Shown piece after piece: positions 59,089 through 64,000 of a stretch of 64,000 nt of DNA. The notes below the pieces were generated by a model, which worked only from the letters and a program-made list of their open reading frames with translations, was not told the origin of the DNA and did not search any database. The position numbers were made by a program, and so were the translations under genes. This stretch comes from JASLDZ01 sp038226305. GTDB lineage: Bacteria > Pseudomonadota > Alphaproteobacteria > Caulobacterales > Caulobacteraceae. The DNA lies in contig JBBRQN010000003.1 in NCBI GenBank assembly GCA_038226305.1, positions 198,752 to 262,751 of the forward strand, written 5' to 3'. How positions within the stretch are numbered: position 1 is the first letter of the stretch; every line of letters starts with the position of its first letter.

Positions 59089-60534
59089 ATGCCGATGGTC
59101 TCCCCGCGCCCTGTTGCCACTGCCGCCGTACCGGCCGCCCGGCCACCCGAGCCGCCGCCGCGGGATAGGCTGCCGGGGGGCACCCTTCAAGGCGACCCCC
59201 GCCACGGAGGCATTTCGGCGGCCCCGGGGCAGCTGTGGGACTGGTCGCAGGCGAGGCGGGGCCTGCGTCTGCGCACGCTCATCCTCCTGCGCTGGGTGTC
59301 CATCGGCGGGCAGCTGGCGGCGCTCCTGTTCGTGACGGTGGCGCTGGGGTTCCGACCGCCGCTCTGGCCCTGTTTCGCGGTGATCGCCCTGGCGGCGGCG
59401 GTGAACATGTCGTTGCAGGTGATCTGGCCCGGCGCACGGGTGGCCGGGCGGCGCGAGGCCCTGGCCCAGCTCGGCTTCGACGTGGCGGAGCTGACGGCGA
59501 TCCTGGCGCTGACGGGGGGCCTGCAGAATCCGTTCTCGCTCCTGCTGCTGGCGCCTGTGACGGTGGCGGCGGCCACCCTGCCCGCCCGCGGCGCTGCGGC
59601 GGTGGGCGTTCTGGCGCTGGTGGCGACGGTGCTGCTGGCCGTGTTCGCCGGGCCTGTGCCCTGGCGAGACGGCACGACGCTGATCCTGCCGCGGCTGTAC
59701 CAGCTGGGCATCTGGGCGGCGACCGGGGCGGGCATCATCTTCACCGGGGTCTACGCCTGGCAGGCGCAGGTCGAGGCGCAGCGGATGGAGCTGGCGCTGG
59801 CGACGACCCAGGCCGTGCTGGCGCGGGAGCAGCGGCTATCGGCGCTGGGCGGGCTGGCGGCGGCGGCGGCGCATGAGCTCGGCACGCCCCTGGCCACCAT
59901 CCAGCTCGTGTCCAAGGAGATGCTCCTGGGGTTCGAGGCGGGAACCCCCTCGCACGAGGACGCCACGCTCCTCGTCAGCCAGGCCGAGCGCTGTCGCGAC
60001 ATCCTGCGCAGCCTGTCCCGCGCCCCTGACGCGCAGGACGCCCGCCACGCCCGCATGAGCCTCAGCCAGCTCATGAGCGAGATCGCCGACCCCTACCGCA
60101 CCTCCGCCATCGCCATCGAGACCGATGTGAGCTGTGCGGTAGGCTCCTCCATCATGGAGGTGAAGCGCATGCCCGAGGTGCTGCACGGCCTCGCGGCCTT
60201 CGTGGAGAACGCCACCGACTTCGCCGAGAGCCTCGTGGAGGTCAGCGCCTATTATGACGCCGAGCGGCTGGTGATGGAGGTGCGCGACGACGGGGCCGGC
60301 TTTCCTGCCGAGGTTCTGGCCCGCCTGGGCGAGCCCTACGTCACCACCCGGGCCCACGGTGAGGGATCGCGGTCCGGCCACATGGGCATGGGCCTCGGTT
60401 TCTTCATCGCCAAGACGTTGCTGGAGCGAACGGGGGCGCACGTGGAGTTCAGGAACGCCCGAAAGGGGGGGGCCGTGATCTCGGCCCGCTGGGCGCGCCG
60501 GCGCATTGAGGCGGAGCCGGACGAGGGGTTCTGA
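59089..60534 (+). CDS. regB: RegB/PrrB/ActS redox-sensing histidine kinase
   Basis: RegB senses the quinone pool and oxygen and phosphorylates RegA. The 481-residue protein has six hydrophobic segments, with the quinone-linked 'TGGLQNPF' (143-149), the H-box 'GGLAAAAAHELGTPLATIQL' with H262, a cysteine C302 in 'AERCRDILRSL' equivalent to the redox-active Cys of Rhodobacter RegB, and an ATPase domain ('FVENATDFA', 'RDDGAGFP', 'GMGLGFFI'). The first 50 residues are Pro/Ala-rich and unusual. The ATG at 59089 touches the divergent SCO start, so promoters lie within each other's coding ends unless a start is misplaced. Confidence 0.92.
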   Translation: MPMVSPRPVATAAVPAARPPEPPPRDRLPGGTLQGDPRHGGISAAPGQLWDWSQARRGLRLRTLILLRWVSIGGQLAALLFVTVALGFRPPLWPCFAVIALAAAVNMSLQVIWPGARVAGRREALAQLGFDVAELTAILALTGGLQNPFSLLLLAPVTVAAATLPARGAAAVGVLALVATVLLAVFAGPVPWRDGTTLILPRLYQLGIWAATGAGIIFTGVYAWQAQVEAQRMELALATTQAVLAREQRLSALGGLAAAAAHELGTPLATIQLVSKEMLLGFEAGTPSHEDATLLVSQAERCRDILRSLSRAPDAQDARHARMSLSQLMSEIADPYRTSAIAIETDVSCAVGSSIMEVKRMPEVLHGLAAFVENATDFAESLVEVSAYYDAERLVMEVRDDGAGFPAEVLARLGEPYVTTRAHGEGSRSGHMGMGLGFFIAKTLLERTGAHVEFRNARKGGAVISARWARRRIEAEPDEGF

Positions 60535-60671
60535 AAGGCGGGCCGTGTCACGTCGGCGTGACCGGGGAAGTGAACCGGCCTCGAATTTGCACATTGTGGC
60601 TAAGACAGATCAGGTTCGCGCGGCGCCCTTCATCATGGGGGTGGCCGCGCGGCGCCTCCTTCGATGAGGAT

Positions 60672-61238
60672 ATGACGTTGACCGACATCCCCACTTCCAT
60701 CGCCGCCTTGGCCGAAAAGACGCTCCTCGTGCTGGACGACGATGCGCCCCTGCGCACGCGGCTGGGCCGGGCGCTCGAACAGCGGGGCTTCGAAGTGATC
60801 CTGTGCGGCTCGGTGGCCGAAGCCATCCAGGCCGTGCGCGCCAAGCCCCCCGCCTTCGCCGTGTGCGACCTGCGGCTGGAAGATGGCAACGGCCTGCAGG
60901 TGGTCGAGGTGATCCAGGAGGTGCGGCCCGACTGCCGTGTGGTCATGCTCACCGGCTACGGCAACATCGCCACAGCCGTGGCCGCCGTTAAAGCCGGTGC
61001 CGTCGACTACCTGCCCAAGCCCGCCGACGCCGACGACGTGGCCCGGGCGCTCCTCGCCGCCCGCGAGGGCGTCGCCACGCCGCCGCCCGAGAACCCGATG
61101 AGCGCGGATCGCGTGCGCTGGGAGCATATCCAGCGCGTCTACGAACTCTGCGGCCACAACATCTCGGAGACCGCACGGCGCCTCAACATGCACCGCCGCA
61201 CCCTGCAGCGCATCCTCGCCAAGCGCGCCCCGCGCTAG
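60672..61238 (+). CDS. regA: RegA/PrrA/ActR response regulator
   Basis: RegA is a global redox regulator of photosynthesis, respiration and carbon/nitrogen genes. The 188-residue protein has a receiver domain with the acidic pair 'VLDDDAP' and phospho-acceptor D66 in 'CDLRLEDGNG', the 'LTGYGNIATAVAAVKAGAVD' and the Lys of 'YLPKPAD', then a Pro-rich linker and a Fis-type C-terminal helix-turn-helix 'NISETARRLNMHRRTLQRIL' that is nearly invariant in the family. The ATG at 60672 has GAGGAT upstream. It follows regB by 137 bases, in the same direction. Confidence 0.95.
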   Translation: MTLTDIPTSIAALAEKTLLVLDDDAPLRTRLGRALEQRGFEVILCGSVAEAIQAVRAKPPAFAVCDLRLEDGNGLQVVEVIQEVRPDCRVVMLTGYGNIATAVAAVKAGAVDYLPKPADADDVARALLAAREGVATPPPENPMSADRVRWEHIQRVYELCGHNISETARRLNMHRRTLQRILAKRAPR

Positions 61239-61241
61239 GTC

Positions 61242-61703
61242 ATGCTCGCCGGGTTACTTGTCGCAGCGTCTCTGCAGGTTGGCCCACCCCCGCCGCCTGC
61301 CCCTCCGCCTAGCGGGGGCTCGCCGCCGCCGCCCGCCCAGCACAGCCGCACGGAGCGCATCTTCGACTGCCCACAGGTTCGCGTCACCGTCTTGGAAGAG
61401 GTCTGGGCCGAACCCGTCTATCGCGACCTTGCAGACCGACCGGCAGACAGAGGCCGAAATGTAGTTCGCTTCGACCAACGGCACACATTCGGCGTACTGG
61501 TCGACGGCAACGCATTGTCTCACGAAGATGCCAATCGCGTGCAGCTGGCGGCGGATGCGCTCGTTCCGCTGCAGGGTGTGTCCGTGTACTGCAAGCCCGA
61601 CCGCGGGTTTCAGGCGGTCGTCACAAGCTATGTCCCCGTTAGCAGATCGAGTGTTCTGACTTTTGACGGACGCATCCTGACCGGCGTCCTGCCTCCCAAC
61701 TAG
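61242..61703 (+). CDS. Small secreted protein, Pro-rich N-terminus, two Cys
   Basis: This is a 153-residue product with a short signal-like start 'MLAGLLVAASLQVGPPPPPA', a Pro/Ser-rich spacer (to about 35), then a compact domain of about 110 residues containing 'ERIFDCPQVRVTVLEEVWAE', 'FGVLVDGNALSHEDANRVQL' and 'GVSVYCKPDRGFQAVVTSYV', with two cysteines (about 43 and 116) that may pair. It begins 3 bases after regA and may share its transcript. GC is somewhat lower than regA. No family is recognised. It converges on mmcB with no gap. Confidence 0.6.
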   Translation: MLAGLLVAASLQVGPPPPPAPPPSGGSPPPPAQHSRTERIFDCPQVRVTVLEEVWAEPVYRDLADRPADRGRNVVRFDQRHTFGVLVDGNALSHEDANRVQLAADALVPLQGVSVYCKPDRGFQAVVTSYVPVSRSSVLTFDGRILTGVLPPN

Positions 61704-62198
61704 TCAGCGGAGCGCCCGCCATGCGGCCAGGCGGGCGATGTGGAGGGTCAGCGCCTTTCGGCGGGCAGGGGCCAAGGGCGTCTCGACCGCCGGGATCATC
61801 ACCTCGCCGCCGAAGCCGTCGCAGATGATCAGGCCGCAGCCTGTCGGCAAGACGCTCCTGGGGAAGTCGCAGTTCACGGCGAAGAAAAACCGGTCGCAGA
61901 ACGGGGCGTACTCCGGCCACTTGGCGTCGGCGCGGTAGTCCTCCAGCGAGGACTTAACCTCCACGATGGCGATGCGGCCCTTCTGGTCCAGCGCCATCAG
62001 GTCTGCCCGCCGCCCGTTCGGCAACGGCACTTCGGCCAGGGGCGCATAGCCCAGCCCGATCAGGAGCTTGGCCGCCCCCCGGGTGCACGCATCGGTGACC
62101 GCCGGTCGCCCCACCGCATCGAAAGCGAGCCCCGGCGGCGCCTCGACCCCCTCGGGGGTGAAGTTTTCCGGCGGCAGGGCGAAGGCGATGTCGTCCAC
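61704..62198 (-). CDS. mmcB: MmcB-family DNA repair protein
   Basis: MmcB is an SOS-induced protein of Caulobacter that protects against mitomycin C. The 164-residue product has a PD-(D/E)xK-like nuclease core: 'RRADLMALDQKGRIAIVEVK' gives the Asp and the E-x-K, with 'SLEDYRADAKWPEYAPFCDR' following. The length fits the family. The gene is preceded by an exact GTTC-N7-GTTC LexA box. It is convergent with the small secreted gene behind regA, sharing adjoining ends. The exact DNA target of the nuclease fold is not known. Confidence 0.92.
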   Translation of the reverse strand: MDDIAFALPPENFTPEGVEAPPGLAFDAVGRPAVTDACTRGAAKLLIGLGYAPLAEVPLPNGRRADLMALDQKGRIAIVEVKSSLEDYRADAKWPEYAPFCDRFFFAVNCDFPRSVLPTGCGLIICDGFGGEVMIPAVETPLAPARRKALTLHIARLAAWRALR

Positions 62199-62209
62199 AC
62201 CCGCACTTT

Positions 62210-62224
62210 GTTCCGGCTGTGTTC
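62210..62224. promoter_or_regulatory. LexA (SOS) box upstream of mmcB
   Basis: GTTC-CGGCTGT-GTTC matches exactly the alphaproteobacterial LexA operator GTTC-N7-GTTC. It ends 12 bases upstream of the mmcB ATG, a repressor position, so mmcB is expected to be induced by DNA damage. Confidence 0.85.
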
Positions 62225-62240
62225 TCAGCGCAAGCGGGAG

Positions 62241-62591
62241 CTAGAGGCGCAGTCCGAGCTTCGGGCCGATCCACAGCATCGCCAGATAAAGGCTCAGGGT
62301 CAGCCCGCACCCCGCCCCGAGGGCGGGCCAGAACCCGACGCCGCGCTTCAGCAGGGCCGGCATCAGCATGAACATCGGCAGAGACGGGAGCACGAACCAG
62401 AACGTCCCGGTGGCATGGGCGGCCATCCGATCCCTGTCCGGCGCATCCCGCCACAGCCAGATCATGCCGAGGACCGAGACAAGGGGCAGCGATGCCACGA
62501 GGCCGCCCAGGCCGGGATAGCGCTTCGCCACCGCCGAAACGGCTGCGACCACGATCCCGGACAGGGCGGCCTTGAGGATGAAATACAGCAC
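62241..62591 (-). CDS. DUF3147-family small membrane protein
   Basis: The 116-residue protein has four hydrophobic helices ('LYFILKAALSGIVVAAVSAV', 'GGLVASLPLVSVLGMIWLWR', 'GTFWFVLPSLPMFMLMPALL', 'GCGLTLSLYLAMLWIGPKLG') and the DUF3147 segment 'KRYPGLGGLVASLP'. It is similar to GlpM-like membrane proteins; function is unknown. The start is GTG at 62591, only 16 bases after the dienelactone hydrolase stop, so the two are likely one unit. mmcB downstream has its own operator. Confidence 0.85.
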   Translation of the reverse strand: MLYFILKAALSGIVVAAVSAVAKRYPGLGGLVASLPLVSVLGMIWLWRDAPDRDRMAAHATGTFWFVLPSLPMFMLMPALLKRGVGFWPALGAGCGLTLSLYLAMLWIGPKLGLRL

Positions 62592-62607
62592 CTCGCCGGG
62601 CTTCGGA

Positions 62608-63537
62608 TCAGCCGAACAGGCCCCGCTTGGCGCCCGGCTGCGCGTGGTGCGCGGTGAAGAAGGCCTGCGTCTTCATCCAGGCGTCGGAGGCGGCGGCGGG
62701 ATCGTAGCTCGAGCGGTAGTCGGCCATGAAGCCGTGCTGGCTGGTGGGGTAGAAGTTCAACGACGAGACTTGCGCATTCTTGTTCGACGACGCGGCGAGC
62801 CTCGCGTTCATGGCGTCCACGTCGGCCTTGGGGATGCCCGCGTCCTTGCCGCCGTAGAAGCCCATCACCGGCGCCTTCAGGCTGTCGGCCAGATCCAGGG
62901 GCCACTGGCGCACGTCGTCACCCATGAACTGGCCCGGCTTCGGCGCGGAGAGGCGGCCGTAGTAGGCGGCGCCCGCCTTCAGCTCGGAGAACTGCGCGCA
63001 GGCCATCCACACGACGGCCCCGCCCCAGCAGAAGCCGGTGATCGCCATGCGCTTGTTGTCCACGAAGGTCTGGCCCTGCAGCCAGGCGATGGTGGAGCCC
63101 ACGTCGGCCATCACCTGATCGTTGTGCGCGGCGCCCACGATCTTCTGGATCAGGCCGAAGTCCGTCGTCTTGGCGAGGGTGTTCTCCGGGTCGTTGCGGT
63201 GGAAGAACGCCGGGGCGATGGCGACGTAGCCGAGCTTGGCGTAGCGGCGCGCCATGTCCTTCACCCACTCGTGCACGCCGAACACCTCGGAGACCACGAT
63301 CACCACGGGGAAGCGGCCGCGGCCTTCGGGGCGGGCCACGTAGGCGGGGAGGGCGCTGTTGGGGTTGGGCACCGTCACGTCCTCGATGACGAGGCCATTG
63401 GTGTCGGTGGTGATCGGATCGGCCTGGGCGGAGGCGGCGAAGGCCGCGTAGCCCGCTGTGATCAGGGCGGCGAGGCCCCGGCGCGACATGTGGAAATCCT
63501 GCGGCTCGGAGCCTTCGGGACGGGTCAACAGGGACAT
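62608..63537 (-). CDS. Tat-exported dienelactone hydrolase-family protein
   Basis: The 309-residue alpha/beta hydrolase has the triad of dienelactone hydrolases: Cys in 'ITGFCWGGAVVWMACAQF', an Asp in 'GGKDAGIP', and His in 'YPTSQHGFMADYR', plus the Glu of 'VSEVFGVHEWVKDMARRY'. An N-terminal twin-arginine signal 'MSRRGLAALITAGYAAFAAS' is present, with ATG 63537 or 63489 as start. Export is unusual for a dienelactone hydrolase of aromatic catabolism, so a different ester or lactone substrate in the periplasm is likely. It forms a unit with DUF3147. Confidence 0.88.
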   Translation of the reverse strand: MSLLTRPEGSEPQDFHMSRRGLAALITAGYAAFAASAQADPITTDTNGLVIEDVTVPNPNSALPAYVARPEGRGRFPVVIVVSEVFGVHEWVKDMARRYAKLGYVAIAPAFFHRNDPENTLAKTTDFGLIQKIVGAAHNDQVMADVGSTIAWLQGQTFVDNKRMAITGFCWGGAVVWMACAQFSELKAGAAYYGRLSAPKPGQFMGDDVRQWPLDLADSLKAPVMGFYGGKDAGIPKADVDAMNARLAASSNKNAQVSSLNFYPTSQHGFMADYRSSYDPAAASDAWMKTQAFFTAHHAQPGAKRGLFG

Positions 63538-63628
63538 GGCGGAAATCCTATGGTCTGCGCAGCTCTTCGGGCGCTGGGGCGGCTTTTAGCACTCCGCGGG
63601 CGGGCCGCCACGCCTGTTCGCTGCCGGG

Positions 63629-64000
63629 TCAGGCCGCCGCCCGGCGCAGGGTCAGGTTGATGCGGCCGCCGCCGGGCACGAGGCGCGACGATCCGGCGAT
63701 CACCCGGTCGATCCCGTGGAAGGCCATGCGAGCCTCCCCCGCCAGCATGCACACGTCGCCCGAGGTCAGGCGCACGGAGGTGGTGGCCCCGCGTCGCTGA
63801 GGCCCACCGATGCGGAAGATCGCCGTGTCGCCCAGGCTGACGCTGATCACAGGGGCGCGGATGTCGGCCTCGTCGCGGTCCTGGTGCAGGCCCATCTTCG
63901 CCGCCCCGCGATAGAGGTTCACGAGGCAGGAGTCGGGCGGCGGCTCATCCGGCGCCAGTTCCGCCCACAAGGCCAGGAGGGTCTCCGGGATCGGCGGCCA
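63629..64000 (-). CDS. AlkB-family 2-oxoglutarate/Fe(II) dioxygenase (5'-partial)
   Basis: AlkB reverses alkylation damage (1-methyladenine, 3-methylcytosine) in DNA and RNA by oxidative demethylation. The visible part carries 'NLYRGAAKMGLHQDRDEADI' with the H-x-D iron ligands, 'APVISVSLGDTAIFRIGG', 'TSGDVCMLAGEARMAFHGID' with the distal His, and the 2-oxoglutarate Arg in 'GRINLTLRRA'. The frame stays open to the window edge, so the N-terminus lies outside and the upstream regulatory region cannot be inspected. With mmcB nearby it adds to the repair genes of this end. Confidence 0.9.
   Translation of the reverse strand, partial: WPPIPETLLALWAELAPDEPPPDSCLVNLYRGAAKMGLHQDRDEADIRAPVISVSLGDTAIFRIGGPQRRGATTSVRLTSGDVCMLAGEARMAFHGIDRVIAGSSRLVPGGGRINLTLRRAAA

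Overview
This 64 kb window is high-GC chromosomal DNA from an alphaproteobacterium, most likely Caulobacteraceae (Caulobacter, Brevundimonas or Phenylobacterium-like). The placement rests on GcrA and RcdA, two Caulobacter-type cell-cycle regulators; an MmcB gene preceded by an alphaproteobacterial GTTC-N7-GTTC SOS box; a CC0125/CC1285-type lipoprotein; and a RegB/SCO/RegA redox cluster. The genus cannot be fixed from the sequence alone. About 69 genes are tightly packed, many with ATGA or TGATG overlaps. No gene-free stretch exceeds 300 bases, and I recognise no rRNA, tRNA, CRISPR array, insertion sequence or complete prophage.

Layout. 0-1 kb: two overlapping genes of lower GC than their neighbours that look like a horizontally acquired effector/immunity-type pair; this is the only clearly accessory DNA. 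1-7 kb: VOC protein, RcdA, DUF1192, then quinone oxidoreductase, MurI, a secreted GH43 enzyme and a Tat-exported PhoD phosphatase. 7-14 kb: a large DinG/XPD-type helicase, PNPOx-like protein, CHAP protein, acyltransferase, orphan ABC-2 permease and gcrA with a DnaA-box-like site. 14-20.5 kb: 2-hydroxyacid dehydrogenase, SH3 protein, and fatty-acid synthesis genes fabA-fabB and fabI, split by two opposite-strand genes. 20.5-28 kb: host-attachment-family protein, Nudix, SDR, NfeD, ligase-associated exonuclease, MnmC, a Thr/Asn-rich lipoprotein and MotA. 28-38 kb: hydrolase/thioesterase pair, ABC1 kinase, Acs, a TPR protein and a coupled ACAD-isomerase-ACAD operon. 38-47 kb: NmrA/TetR divergent pair, argD-argF, lipoprotein, LysE exporter, Met/His-rich secreted protein, MAPEG and argG. 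47-55 kb: class I ribonucleotide reductase alpha with candidate NrdR boxes, Sel1/LprI protein, iron alcohol dehydrogenase, FemAB/GNAT protein, ilvA, FKBP and SDR. 55-64 kb: YkvA, YhhN, YgjP-type peptidase, PHA depolymerase, SCO/RegB/RegA, MmcB with its SOS box, DUF3147, dienelactone hydrolase and a partial AlkB.

How it works together. Most of the window is housekeeping: arginine synthesis (argD, argF, argG), fatty-acid synthesis, acetate and acyl-CoA use, PHA mobilisation, nucleotide reduction and redox control. Cell-cycle control (gcrA, rcdA), motility (motA) and DNA repair (mmcB, alkB, helicase, exonuclease) are scattered among these. A recurring palindrome, CCTCCCCCG-N4-CGGGGGAGG, sits just after stop codons, mostly between convergent genes, and a different inverted-repeat element separates phoD from the helicase. 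Every long reading frame opposite these genes is a by-product of high-GC codon use and was left out.

The best candidates for something under-described are the 5' effector/immunity-type pair, the helicase's apparently decayed exonuclease-like N-terminus, the Thr/Asn-rich lipoprotein, the Met/His-rich secreted protein and the secreted protein behind regA. None amounts to a demonstrated new system.
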